Shown piece after piece: positions 8,889 to 17,765 of a stretch of DNA of 57,909 nt; position 1 is the first letter of the stretch, and each line of letters opens with the position of its first letter. A model generated the notes under the pieces. The model was given only the letters and a program-made list of their open reading frames with translations. It had not been told where the DNA came from and ran no database searches. Origin of the DNA: Candidatus Homeothermus arabinoxylanisolvens (GTDB taxonomy: Bacteria > Bacteroidota > Bacteroidia > Bacteroidales > Muribaculaceae); contig LUJO01000039.1 of the NCBI GenBank assembly GCA_001689405.1, forward strand, positions 1-57,909. Direction: 5' to 3'. The translations under genes were made by a program, and so were the position numbers.

Positions 8889-10214
8889 ATGGATAGTATG
8901 CGAAAGTATAATATAGCGGTAGCGGGGACGGGCTATGTGGGTATGTCGATAGCCACATTGCTGGCGCAGCATAACAGGGTGACGGCCGTTGATGTCATTG
9001 CGGAAAAGGTTGATAAAATAAATAGCAGGATATCGCCCATACAGGATGAGTATATAGAGAAGTATCTTGCGGAGAAGGAGCTTGACCTCACTGCCACGCT
9101 TAATGGTGAAGAAGCGTATAAAGATGCTGATTTTGTCGTTATTGCGGCTCCGACCAATTACGATCCGGTGAAGAATTATTTTGACACTCATTGTATTGAG
9201 GATGTCATTGACCTTGTGTTGAGGGTCAATCCTGATGCGGTGATGGTGATAAAGTCTACCATACCGGTGGGGTATTGCCGCAGCCTTTATTTGCGCTATG
9301 CGCAGGCCGGGGCGGGGAAGTTGAATCTGCTTTTTTCGCCCGAATTCCTGCGTGAAAGTAAGGCCTTGTACGATAACCTGTATCCGAGCCGAATAATTGT
9401 CGGGTACCCCAAGCTGATTGCTTCGCCTGAGTTTGGTGCTGAAAATGAAGCCATACGCAGTATTGCCGATATCAAATTGTTGGAGGATGCAGCCCGCACT
9501 TTTGCCGGTCTGTTGCAGCAGGGTGCGGTTAAGGCTGACATACCTACGCTGTTCATGGGCATGAAGGAGGCCGAGGCGGTAAAACTGTTTGCCAACACAT
9601 ATCTTGCACTACGCGTTAGCTATTTTAATGAACTTGATACTTATGCCGAAATCAAAGGACTTGACAGTCAGGCTATAATCGAGGGTGTAGGCCTTGACCC
9701 CCGCATCGGTACACACTACAATAATCCGTCGTTCGGCTATGGCGGTTATTGTCTGCCTAAGGATACGAAGCAGCTGCTTGCCAACTACGCCAATGTGCCT
9801 CAAAACATGATGTCGGCAATCGTAGAGAGCAATCGTACCCGCAAGGATTTTATTGCCGATCAAGTGCTGAATAAGGCCGGTTATTATGACTATACTGCTG
9901 CAAATACTTACGGACAAGTATCGGAGCGGCAGTGTGTGGTAGGGGTCTACCGTCTTACAATGAAGTCTAACTCTGACAACTTCCGACAGTCTTCGATACA
10001 GGGAATAATGAAGCGGATCAAGGCTAAGGGAGCCGAGGTTATAATCTATGAGCCTACATTGGATGATGGTACGACATTTTTCGGTAGTAAGGTGGTAAAT
10101 AATCTGGAGGAATTCAAGACGCGCAGTCATGCTATAATTGCCAATCGTTACGACCCGGTGCTTGATGATGTTGTCGGGAAGGTGTATACGCGCGATATAT
10201 TTCGGCGTGATTGA
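8889..10214 (+). CDS. ugd: UDP-glucose 6-dehydrogenase (nucleotide sugar dehydrogenase)
   Basis: 441 residues from the ATG one base after the previous stop; ATG at 8898 is an alternative, and an upstream open extension into the epimerase gene is not credible. The NAD motif is AGTGYVGMSIATLL near the N-terminus. The catalytic cysteine sits in GGYCLPKDTKQL, and the central FANTYLALRVSYFNELDTYA helix is typical. It oxidises UDP-glucose to UDP-glucuronate with two NAD+. GC content returns to the chromosomal level here, so this gene marks the right edge of the AT-rich cluster. A strong hairpin follows. Confidence 0.93.
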   Translation: MDSMRKYNIAVAGTGYVGMSIATLLAQHNRVTAVDVIAEKVDKINSRISPIQDEYIEKYLAEKELDLTATLNGEEAYKDADFVVIAAPTNYDPVKNYFDTHCIEDVIDLVLRVNPDAVMVIKSTIPVGYCRSLYLRYAQAGAGKLNLLFSPEFLRESKALYDNLYPSRIIVGYPKLIASPEFGAENEAIRSIADIKLLEDAARTFAGLLQQGAVKADIPTLFMGMKEAEAVKLFANTYLALRVSYFNELDTYAEIKGLDSQAIIEGVGLDPRIGTHYNNPSFGYGGYCLPKDTKQLLANYANVPQNMMSAIVESNRTRKDFIADQVLNKAGYYDYTAANTYGQVSERQCVVGVYRLTMKSNSDNFRQSSIQGIMKRIKAKGAEVIIYEPTLDDGTTFFGSKVVNNLEEFKTRSHAIIANRYDPVLDDVVGKVYTRDIFRRD

Positions 10215-10242
10215 GGCTTAGCGGCGTTGTCGCGTCGGTCGA

Positions 10243-10282
10243 AACAATGGGGGATGTCGGTATGCCGGCGTCCCCCATTGTT
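10243..10282. terminator. long GC-rich hairpin between convergent ugd and rodA
   Basis: The arms pair over about 18 base pairs (outer part ACAATGGGGGA / TCCCCCATTGT, inner part with two G-T pairs) around a TATG loop, between the ugd stop and the rodA stop. A G8 run follows at 10285-10292. No T tract is present on either strand. It is well placed as a bidirectional terminator for the two convergent operons. Confidence 0.6.
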
Positions 10283-10297
10283 GTGGGGGGGGAGGGG

Positions 10298-11764
10298 TCA
10301 GTAGCTGAGGTGTTCGCGGCGCGAGGCGTCGATGCGGAGCATGATGAAGAGGAGGAAGGTGAAGCCCCACAGTGAGGAGCCGCCGTAGCTGAAGAAGGGG
10401 AGGGGGATGCCGATGACGGGACATAGCCCTATGACCATGCCTACGTTGATGGCCAAGTGGAAGATGAGGAAGGAGGCCACGCAGTAGGCGTAGACGCGGC
10501 CGAAGGTGGTGGGCTGGCGTTCGGCGATGGTGATTACGCGCAGTATGAGTATCAGGAAGAGGGCGAGTACGGCGGTTGTGCCGATGAAGCCTTCTTCTTC
10601 GCCTATGGTGCAGAATATGAAGTCGGTGTGTTGTTCGGGCACGTATTTGAGCTTAGTCTGGGTGCCGTTGAGAAATCCTTTGCCGGCGACGCCTCCGGAG
10701 CCGATGGCTATTTTGGACTGGTTTACGTTGTAGCCGGCTCCGCGCAGGTCCTCGACAATGCCGAGCGACACTTTTATGCGCTGTTGCTGGTGGGGCTGGA
10801 GGACTTCGTTAAATACTTTGTTGACCGAGAATAGAAACGCTATCGAGCACAATGCCGCGCCGATGGTGATAAGCAGATGACGGGCGGGTGCCTTGAACAT
10901 CAGCACGAGGCAGTAGAGCGAGGCTATGCCTATGACGGTCAGGAAAAATATCATGCCGGGTATTTCGGCTCCGCAAAGGCTTGCTATCCATGCTCCGATG
11001 CCGGTGACGAGAAACCACAGCAGCACGTTGCGGGCACCGGCAATGAGTCGGCAGTACACTGCCAGCATGGCTACCATAATCAGCTCAATCATTATAAATA
11101 CGGCTACTTCGCCCGACGGGAGCCCCATGATTAAAGTCTCGGTATATTTGACGGTCGTCACGAAAAATACTACGGCACACAGGGCGGCGGTGAGCACGAG
11201 TCCGCTCATGCCTTCGCGGTAGAGTACGAAAAACAGTGCCATGTAGGCCAGTGCCGATCCGGTCTCTTTCTGTGCGAGGATAAGTCCTACCGGCAGAAAG
11301 ATGATGAGCAGGGCTTTTACGTAGTTGGCCGGCGATGCATTGAGCGAGAAGTTGTATGACGAGAACAGCTTGGCCAATGCCAGTGAGGTGGCGAATTTGG
11401 CAAACTCGGCCGGCTGAAGGCTCATGGGGCCCATGACGAGCCATGACCGCGAGCCTTTTATGTCGGGCGCTATGAATATAGTGACTATCAGCAGTATGAT
11501 GAGCACTTCGTATATAGGATAGGCGTAGGCCTCGTATATGCGGAAGTCGATGAGCAGTATGACAAGTCCGGCCAGTACCGCGAGCCCTACCCATCGCAGC
11601 TGCTTGCCTGAAAACTCGTCAAATGAAAATATGGAGGCGTTGTCAAAGTCGTAGCTTGCGGCATAGATGGATATTATGCCGCCTATGATGAGCAGAAGAT
11701 ATATGATTACCGTCGGCCAGTCAAGGTAACGGAATACGGAGGGGTTAGTGTTTCTTGACTCCAC
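10298..11764 (-). CDS. rodA: rod shape-determining protein RodA (SEDS glycosyltransferase)
   Basis: 488 residues with about ten membrane segments, a SEDS-family protein (FtsW/RodA/SpoVE). Family signatures seen are GSRSWLVMGPMSLQPAEFAKFATSLALA, the KETGSALAYMALFF segment and the C-terminal PVIGIPLPFFSYGGSSLW. RodA polymerises lipid II glycan strands during sidewall elongation together with class B PBP2, encoded just upstream and overlapping by 20 bases. Length is above the 370-420 of most RodA, with extra membrane segments in the middle as often in Bacteroidota. It is the last gene of the purH-mre operon. Confidence 0.95.
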   Translation of the reverse strand: MESRNTNPSVFRYLDWPTVIIYLLLIIGGIISIYAASYDFDNASIFSFDEFSGKQLRWVGLAVLAGLVILLIDFRIYEAYAYPIYEVLIILLIVTIFIAPDIKGSRSWLVMGPMSLQPAEFAKFATSLALAKLFSSYNFSLNASPANYVKALLIIFLPVGLILAQKETGSALAYMALFFVLYREGMSGLVLTAALCAVVFFVTTVKYTETLIMGLPSGEVAVFIMIELIMVAMLAVYCRLIAGARNVLLWFLVTGIGAWIASLCGAEIPGMIFFLTVIGIASLYCLVLMFKAPARHLLITIGAALCSIAFLFSVNKVFNEVLQPHQQQRIKVSLGIVEDLRGAGYNVNQSKIAIGSGGVAGKGFLNGTQTKLKYVPEQHTDFIFCTIGEEEGFIGTTAVLALFLILILRVITIAERQPTTFGRVYAYCVASFLIFHLAINVGMVIGLCPVIGIPLPFFSYGGSSLWGFTFLLFIMLRIDASRREHLSY

Positions 11765-13610
11765 TGCTTATGATTGTATTAGCTTCAAACATTCTGTCTT
11801 CAAGATACTGTCGCTCGGGGGCGATGGTGTCGGTGAGATATTTCTCTATCATCAACGAGCCGATGGGCACACCGTAAGTGGCGCCGAAGCCGGCATTTTC
11901 GACGTATACGCATATGGCTATCTTCGGGTCATGGTATGGCGCGAAGCCAATGAACGCCGAGTGGTCTTTGCCGTGCGGATTCTGTGCGGTACCGGTCTTG
12001 CCGCACACTTCGATGTCTTTAAGATTGGCGAGGCGGCATGTGCCGCCTGTCACGGCCATACGCATGCCTTCGGCCACGTCCTCGAAGTGCTGGCGGTCAA
12101 TGGTGGGGTAGCGCCTGTCGCGAAGTTCGGCCGGAAGCACCGTATCCTGAATCTCTTTGACCACATGCGGAGTGATAAACCATCCGCGGTTGGCTATGGT
12201 GGCGCACAGATTGGCTATCTGCAGAGGTGTGGCCAGTATCTCGCCCTGACCGATGGCTATCGATATTATCGTATTGGCGCTCCATCGGTTTTCGCCGTAT
12301 ATTTTGTTGTAGAACTTGGCGTTGGGTATGAAGCCGCGGCTTTCGCCGGGAAGATCGACTCCCAGCTTATAACCGTAACCGAGCGAGACGAGGTGCTTCT
12401 TCCATACTTCGAATGCTTCGGCCGCGGAGCCGTATTTGGCGCGTTTGCCGTCGAGCATGGCTTTGAGTCCCCAGCAGAAAAATGCGTTGCACGATGTCTG
12501 TAGCGCAGGCTTGAGCGCTATCGGTGAGCCGTGACCGTGGCATCCTACCTTAAGGCCTCCGTTGATGAAGCCGTGGTAGCAAGGAAAGGCTGTTGTGAGG
12601 GTGATGATGTCTTCCTGCCGCAGTATAAGACCCTGCGACGGCTTGAATGTAGAGCCCGGAGGATACGCTCCCATGAGCGCGCGGTCAAAAAGCGGCTTGT
12701 AGAAGTCGTTGACAAGGTCGTTGTAGTTTTTTCCCCTCTCCCGGCCCACGAGGAGCTTCGGGTCGTAAGTAGGGCTGCTCACCATGGCGAGTATTTCGCC
12801 CGTGGCCGGTTCTATGGCTACGATGGCGCCGATTTTGTTCTGCATCAGCTTCTCGCCATACATCTGCAGGTCTATGTCAAGGCTCAGTTTTATGTCGCGT
12901 CCCGACACGGGCGCTATGTCGTGTGCTCCGTCTTCATATTTGCCTTGTATGCGTCCGTAGGCGTCGCGTATGAGTATCTCGACTCCTTTTTCTCCGCGCA
13001 GATACTCCTCGTAGCTTTTCTCCACGCCGAGGTCGCCGCAGTAGTCGCCGGCCGAGTAGTAGGGGTCGCGCTCAACATCGCGCTGCGACACCTCGCGTAT
13101 GTTGCCGAGCACATTGGCCGCTGTCGAGTACATGTACTGGCGCAGTATGCGCTGCTGTATGAAGAAACCGGGAAAGCGGTACAGTTTTTCCTGCAGGCGT
13201 CCGTAGTCTTGGGCCGATATGTGGGTTATGAGCCGTTGCGGAGTATATGACGAGTATCCGGGGTTCAGGCGCTTGTCCTTCATGTCGCGCACACGTTTTA
13301 CAAACTGCTCTTTGGTGATGTTCAACGCCGAACAAAAATCGAGAGTGTCAAACTCCTGCACGTTCTTGGGTATCATCATGACGTCGTAGGCGGGCTGATT
13401 GTATACGACGAGTTTGTCATTGCGGTCGTGCATCATGCCTCGCGACGGATAGAGCGTTTTACGCATAAATGCGTTGGAGTCGGCAAACTGCTTGTAGTCG
13501 TTCTCCATTACCTGAAGGTTAAACAACCTTATCATGTATATGGCTACTATGACTATTATGAATCCGCCGATTATGTATTTTCTTTTTTCGAGTCGGTAAT
13601 CTTTTCTCAT
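11745..13610 (-). CDS. mrdA: penicillin-binding protein 2, peptidoglycan DD-transpeptidase
   Basis: 621 residues. One N-terminal membrane anchor (residues 9-28, KYIIGGFIIVIVAIYMIRLF) is followed by the pedestal domain and the transpeptidase domain. Active-site motifs are GSTFKP (nucleophile serine), SCN and KTGTAQ. It cross-links peptidoglycan during elongation in the periplasm with RodA and MreC. The gene overlaps rodA by 20 bases and follows mreD by 12, so it belongs to the shape operon. The start ATG is clear. Confidence 0.95.
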   Translation of the reverse strand: MRKDYRLEKRKYIIGGFIIVIVAIYMIRLFNLQVMENDYKQFADSNAFMRKTLYPSRGMMHDRNDKLVVYNQPAYDVMMIPKNVQEFDTLDFCSALNITKEQFVKRVRDMKDKRLNPGYSSYTPQRLITHISAQDYGRLQEKLYRFPGFFIQQRILRQYMYSTAANVLGNIREVSQRDVERDPYYSAGDYCGDLGVEKSYEEYLRGEKGVEILIRDAYGRIQGKYEDGAHDIAPVSGRDIKLSLDIDLQMYGEKLMQNKIGAIVAIEPATGEILAMVSSPTYDPKLLVGRERGKNYNDLVNDFYKPLFDRALMGAYPPGSTFKPSQGLILRQEDIITLTTAFPCYHGFINGGLKVGCHGHGSPIALKPALQTSCNAFFCWGLKAMLDGKRAKYGSAAEAFEVWKKHLVSLGYGYKLGVDLPGESRGFIPNAKFYNKIYGENRWSANTIISIAIGQGEILATPLQIANLCATIANRGWFITPHVVKEIQDTVLPAELRDRRYPTIDRQHFEDVAEGMRMAVTGGTCRLANLKDIEVCGKTGTAQNPHGKDHSAFIGFAPYHDPKIAICVYVENAGFGATYGVPIGSLMIEKYLTDTIAPERQYLEDRMFEANTIISSGVKKH

Positions 13611-13622
13611 GGTGTGTGGTTT

Positions 13623-14132
13623 TCAATCATGTCTTGAAAGCACGCTGTCAAGACCCAGAAGCAGCAGAAATGTCAGCACCGAACTGCACACAATGCGCAG
13701 TCCCAGCCTTACCGGGTCGAAAAACGAGCATGCTTCGATAAGGAATATCACTGTGCAATATAGCAATACAAGAGTAAACAGATACTTCATGTATACGTCG
13801 AGTCCGAGCGACTTGGTCGACGGTTCGGGGTCGGTCAGCTCGTCCTCGCGGGGAAAATAGAGGTGGAGGACATTGCGCCGCGACATAGCCAGTATCGTGC
13901 AGGCGAGAGCATTCATTCCCTGTGTATTGGCAAATATGTCGACTGACAATCCGGTCAGGAAACCGATTGTAAGCACCCAATTGGCCGATAGGTTCAGCGG
14001 AAGCCTTACCAGAACGTAGATAAACACGAATGGCACAGCTACGTTGAACAGACATATGTTGTTGAACACCATTGCCTGTGCAAGTATCAGGACCACCGTC
14101 AGTATGGCAAATTGAATGATTGTCTTAGTCAT
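13623..14132 (-). CDS. mreD: rod shape-determining protein MreD
   Basis: 169 residues, with five or so membrane segments spread over the whole length and no conserved catalytic residue, as usual for MreD. Position between mreC (19 bases upstream) and mrdA (12 bases downstream) settles the assignment, since MreD sequence itself is poorly conserved. It is an inner-membrane scaffold of the elongasome. Confidence 0.9.
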   Translation of the reverse strand: MTKTIIQFAILTVVLILAQAMVFNNICLFNVAVPFVFIYVLVRLPLNLSANWVLTIGFLTGLSVDIFANTQGMNALACTILAMSRRNVLHLYFPREDELTDPEPSTKSLGLDVYMKYLFTLVLLYCTVIFLIEACSFFDPVRLGLRIVCSSVLTFLLLLGLDSVLSRHD

Positions 14133-14151
14133 GCAGGTTTATTTCAGTTTG

Positions 14152-14997
14152 TCAGTCGTTTTCCTCGCCCTCTTTTATCATGTTGAGCTCGTCAATCATT
14201 GAGTTGCGTATGACCCTTACCGTGCTTAATGTGGTGAAATCGGTAAACAGTTTTATACGCAGCGCGTAGAAATTGTCATCATGCTCTTTCTCGTGCGAAA
14301 TGATTGTACCTACCGGTATGTCCGGCGGGAATACCGCAGAGTATCCGCTTGTCACAATCGTATCGCCTTTTTTGAACCGTTCATGCCGCGGCATCTCTTC
14401 GAGCAGGGCCTCATGCGGGCTTTTGCCGTCCCACACCAGCGAGCCGAAATACTCGCGTCCTTTGACTTTGCATGACAGCCTCATCTTGGGGTTGAGCAGC
14501 GATATCACTCTTGCCGAGTGGTCGCCTACAACGTTTACTATGCCTACAACACCGTTCTGGTCCACAACTCCCATTTCGGGCTTTATCGAGTCAAGCGCGC
14601 CTTTTTCAATCGTTATGTAGTTGTGGGCTCTCGACACACTGTTGCTTATCACGCCTGCCAGAATGTAGTCAAACGGCATGAGGGTCGAGTCCATGCGCAG
14701 CGAGTCGGCTTGTATCTCCTCTCGATAAGCCTTTATCCGGTGACGAAGGTTTATCACCTCCTGTTCGAGGCTCGCATTGCGACGTTGCAGATCCTCGTTG
14801 ATGTCATGCAGATAAAAATATGAGGTGACCGAGTTGGATGCTTTAAACACGAGCGAACTTACCTTGTTGGCCGAGGTAAGGTATATATAATGTTGATAGG
14901 GATTGTTGTTGACAAGCAATATGCAGCTTATGACCACATATATTATGAAAACAAACCACTTGCTGTACTTTATGAAAAAGTCAAGAAGATTATGCAT
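14152..14997 (-). CDS. mreC: rod shape-determining protein MreC
   Basis: 281 residues. An N-terminal membrane segment (residues 14-29) is followed by a coiled coil (about 65-95, NEDLQRRNASLEQEVINLRHRIKAYREE) and the periplasmic beta domain with GVVGIVNVVGDHSARVISLLNP, the MreC family signature. It activates PBP2/RodA. A hairpin lies in the 96-base gap between mreB and this gene, so MreC-MreD-PBP2-RodA could be made at a different level from MreB. Confidence 0.93.
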   Translation of the reverse strand: MHNLLDFFIKYSKWFVFIIYVVISCILLVNNNPYQHYIYLTSANKVSSLVFKASNSVTSYFYLHDINEDLQRRNASLEQEVINLRHRIKAYREEIQADSLRMDSTLMPFDYILAGVISNSVSRAHNYITIEKGALDSIKPEMGVVDQNGVVGIVNVVGDHSARVISLLNPKMRLSCKVKGREYFGSLVWDGKSPHEALLEEMPRHERFKKGDTIVTSGYSAVFPPDIPVGTIISHEKEHDDNFYALRIKLFTDFTTLSTVRVIRNSMIDELNMIKEGEEND

Positions 14998-15032
14998 TTA
15001 AGTAAATTGCCCTATACATTAAATTAGTCGTT

Positions 15033-15062
15033 AAGGAGTGTCGCTTTACAGCGGCACTCCTT
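15033..15062 (-). terminator. hairpin between mreB and mreC (attenuator or processing site)
   Basis: The 12-base arms AAGGAGTGTCGC and GCGGCACTCCTT (one G-T pair) surround a six-base loop in the only sizeable gap of the shape operon. On the transcribed strand the stem is not followed by a long T run, so full termination is unlikely; partial termination or RNA stabilisation is possible. Confidence 0.45.
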
Positions 15063-15093
15063 TTAACAGTAATCGGTGGCGATACACAGCCGG

Positions 15094-16113
15094 TTATCGG
15101 ATGAGGAACTTGAACTTGTTGATGTTTTTAAGCGCTACTCCCGTTCCGCGTGCTACGGCAAGCAACGGGTCTTCGGCTATGTGGAACGGTATGCCTATTT
15201 TATCGACAAGCCGCTTGTCAAGACCTCTTAGCAAAGCGCCTCCTCCGGCAAGCCATATACCGTTGCGTACAATGTCGGCATACAGTTCGGGAGGTGTCTG
15301 TTCGAGCGCGCTAAGCACTGCGGCTTCTATCTTGGATATGGATTTTTCGATGCAGTGCGATATCTCCTGATATGTCACCGGCACTTCCATTGGCAGGGCC
15401 GTCATCTGGTTGGGGCCGTGTACTATGTAGTCCTCCGGCGGATTTTCAAGTTCGGTAAGCGCTGAGCCTACATTCATTTTTATAAGTTCGGCAGTACGTT
15501 CGCCTACTTTTATGTTGTGGGCACGGCGCATGTGTTCCTGTATGTCGTCGGTCAGGTCGTCGCCGGCTATCTGTATGCTCTTGTTGCTGACGATGCCGCC
15601 GAGCGATATCACGGCTATCTCCGAACTTCCGCCGCCTATATCGACAATCATGTTGCCTTCAGGTGCCTGAACGTCAAGACCTATACCGAGAGCTGCCGCC
15701 ATGGGTTCATAGATCATGTATACGTCACGGCCTCCAGCGTGTTCCGATGAGTCACGTACGGCACGTATCTCCACTTCGGTTGATCCGGAAGGTATGCCTA
15801 CCACCATGCGGAGCGACGGTGAAAACCAGTTGCTCTTGGTGCTTACTTTTTTTACGAGGCCGCGTATCATAAGCTCTGCGGCGTTGAAGTCGGCTATGAC
15901 TCCTTTGCGCAGAGGCCTTACGGTGCGTATGCCCTCCGGCTCCTTGCCCTGCATCTGCTGGGCCTCGGTACCTACGGCTATGAGTTTGCCGGTTTTGGTG
16001 TCAAGGGCCACTATCGAGGGCTCATCGATCACGATCTTGTCATTATGTATTATAATGGTATTGGCCGTACCGAGATCGATGGCTATTTCTTTTGTGAAAG
16101 AGAAAAGTCCCAT
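15094..16113 (-). CDS. mreB: rod shape-determining protein MreB (actin-like)
   Basis: 339 residues. The actin-fold phosphate loops IDLGTANTIIIHND (residues 11-24) and VDIGGGSSEIAVISLGG are seen, as is the C-terminal adenosine motif GIWLAGGGALLRGLDKRL. It forms membrane-bound filaments that position cell-wall synthesis. It lies 33 bases after purH in the same direction. Confidence 0.96.
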   Translation of the reverse strand: MGLFSFTKEIAIDLGTANTIIIHNDKIVIDEPSIVALDTKTGKLIAVGTEAQQMQGKEPEGIRTVRPLRKGVIADFNAAELMIRGLVKKVSTKSNWFSPSLRMVVGIPSGSTEVEIRAVRDSSEHAGGRDVYMIYEPMAAALGIGLDVQAPEGNMIVDIGGGSSEIAVISLGGIVSNKSIQIAGDDLTDDIQEHMRRAHNIKVGERTAELIKMNVGSALTELENPPEDYIVHGPNQMTALPMEVPVTYQEISHCIEKSISKIEAAVLSALEQTPPELYADIVRNGIWLAGGGALLRGLDKRLVDKIGIPFHIAEDPLLAVARGTGVALKNINKFKFLIR

Positions 16114-16146
16114 TTAAGTTAATTATCGTATTTGGAGAGTGTTAGG

Positions 16147-17673
16147 TTAATGCTTGAAATGGCGTATGCCGGTTATGACCATGGCTACACCATTGTTGTT
16201 GCAATACTCTATGGTGTCATTGTCGCGTATGGAGCCGCCGGGTTGTATTACCGCGTTTATGCCTGCCTCGTGTGCTATCTCCACACAGTCGGCAAAGGGG
16301 AAGAACGCATCTGATGCCATTACGGCGCCGTTTAGATCGAAGCCGAATGACTTGGCTTTGGCTATAGCCTGTTTAAGGGCGTCGACACGCGATGTCTGTC
16401 CTACTCCGCTTGCATATAGCTGAAGACCTTTGGCAAGTACTATGGCGTTGCTCTTGGAGTTCTTTACAATCTTGTTGGCGAAGAGCAGGTCTTTCACCTG
16501 TTCGGGAGTGACGGCGGTCACTGTAGCCTGTTTGAGGTCATCGGCGGTCTCGACCTTGAGGTCGCGTTCTTGTCCGAGCGCGCCGTTAAGACAGGAGCGG
16601 AACTGCATCTTTTCAGTTACAGGAGCTTTCTGTACGAGAATTATGCGGTTCTTTTTCTGCTCAAGTATGGCAAGGGCCTCGTCGGTATACTGAGGGGCTA
16701 TTATGACTTCAAAAAATATTTTGTTGATCTCCTCGGCTGCGGGGCCGTCAACAATGCCGTTGGTTATGAGCACGCCTCCGAAAGCCGACACGGGGTCGCC
16801 TGCGAGTGCTGCGCTCCACGCCTCGCCGATGGTAGGACGGGTGGCGAGTCCGCAAGCGTTGTTGTGCTTGAGTATGGCAAATGTAGGCTCGGTAAATTCC
16901 GATATGAGATTGACAGCGGCGTCGATGTCAAGCAGATTGTTATATGATATCTCTTTGCCGTGAAGCTGGGTGAACAACTTCTCGAAATCGCCGAAGAAAT
17001 AACCTTTCTGATGAGGATTTTCGCCATATCTCATGGTCTTTGCGCCGTCTATGGCTACACGCAGAGCCGACGGGCCGTTCTGAAGGTCGAAATAGTTGAA
17101 TATCGAGCTGTCATAACCCGAGCTTACAGCAAAGGCTTCTTTTGCAAACCAGCGACGGTCATCGAGTGATGACTGCGCGCCCTTTTCGCGGAGCATGTCG
17201 GCAAGAGCTTTATATTGTCCTTTTGAAGCCACGATCACTACGTCGTTGTAGTTCTTGGCTGCCGCACGTATAAGCGATATGCCGCCTATGTCTATCTTCT
17301 CGATGATATCCTCGTGCGATGCTCCCGAAGCTACTGTGTCTACAAACGGATAGAGGTCGACGATGACCAAGTCTATTTCGGGTATGTCATATTGTTTTAT
17401 CTGTTCGCGGTCATTTTCATTGTCACGACGGTTTAGTATGCCGCCGAATACTTTAGGATGGAGAGTCTTCACTCTGCCGCCGAGTATTGACGGATATCCG
17501 GTAAGGTCTTCAACAAGCTCGCATTTGTAACCCAAGCTCTCTATAAAAGACTGAGTTCCACCGGTTGATAAAAATTTGACTCCATCTTTATTCAACATTG
17601 CAAGTATCTCTTCAAGACCATCTTTGTGGTACACTGATACTAACGCGGTCTTAATCTTCTTAATTTCCGACAT
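16147..17673 (-). CDS. purH: bifunctional AICAR formyltransferase / IMP cyclohydrolase
   Basis: 508 residues from the ATG giving MSEIKKIKTALVSVYHK; a nine-codon upstream extension is unlikely. The N-terminal methylglyoxal-synthase-like cyclohydrolase domain includes LSTGGTQSFIESLGY and GGRVKTLHPKVFGGIL. The C-terminal transformylase contains RYGENPHQKGYFFG, KHNNACGLA and the end VITGIRHFKH. It carries out the last two steps of purine synthesis. Coupling of a purine gene to mreBCD in one operon is a recurrent Bacteroidota arrangement. A -7-like promoter box lies 32 bases upstream. Confidence 0.96.
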   Translation of the reverse strand: MSEIKKIKTALVSVYHKDGLEEILAMLNKDGVKFLSTGGTQSFIESLGYKCELVEDLTGYPSILGGRVKTLHPKVFGGILNRRDNENDREQIKQYDIPEIDLVIVDLYPFVDTVASGASHEDIIEKIDIGGISLIRAAAKNYNDVVIVASKGQYKALADMLREKGAQSSLDDRRWFAKEAFAVSSGYDSSIFNYFDLQNGPSALRVAIDGAKTMRYGENPHQKGYFFGDFEKLFTQLHGKEISYNNLLDIDAAVNLISEFTEPTFAILKHNNACGLATRPTIGEAWSAALAGDPVSAFGGVLITNGIVDGPAAEEINKIFFEVIIAPQYTDEALAILEQKKNRIILVQKAPVTEKMQFRSCLNGALGQERDLKVETADDLKQATVTAVTPEQVKDLLFANKIVKNSKSNAIVLAKGLQLYASGVGQTSRVDALKQAIAKAKSFGFDLNGAVMASDAFFPFADCVEIAHEAGINAVIQPGGSIRDNDTIEYCNNNGVAMVITGIRHFKH

Positions 17674-17704
17674 TCTATTATTCTTTATTATGCAATTCAA
17701 AGTA

Positions 17705-17712
17705 CAAAATTA
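17705..17712 (-). promoter_or_regulatory. Bacteroidota -7 box before purH
   Basis: TAATTTTG on the minus strand matches TAnnTTTG and sits 32 bases before the purH ATG. No clear -33 TTG is seen at the usual distance. Confidence 0.4.
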
Positions 17713-17765
17713 ATGAAAATCCACGGATATATACCTATATATAAGAAAAATATTATTTAATAAGA

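Noticed and set aside
8724..10214. Extended start of ugd inside the epimerase gene
   Set aside because: The extension is an out-of-frame shadow of the epimerase; the Rossmann motif sits right after ATG 8889.
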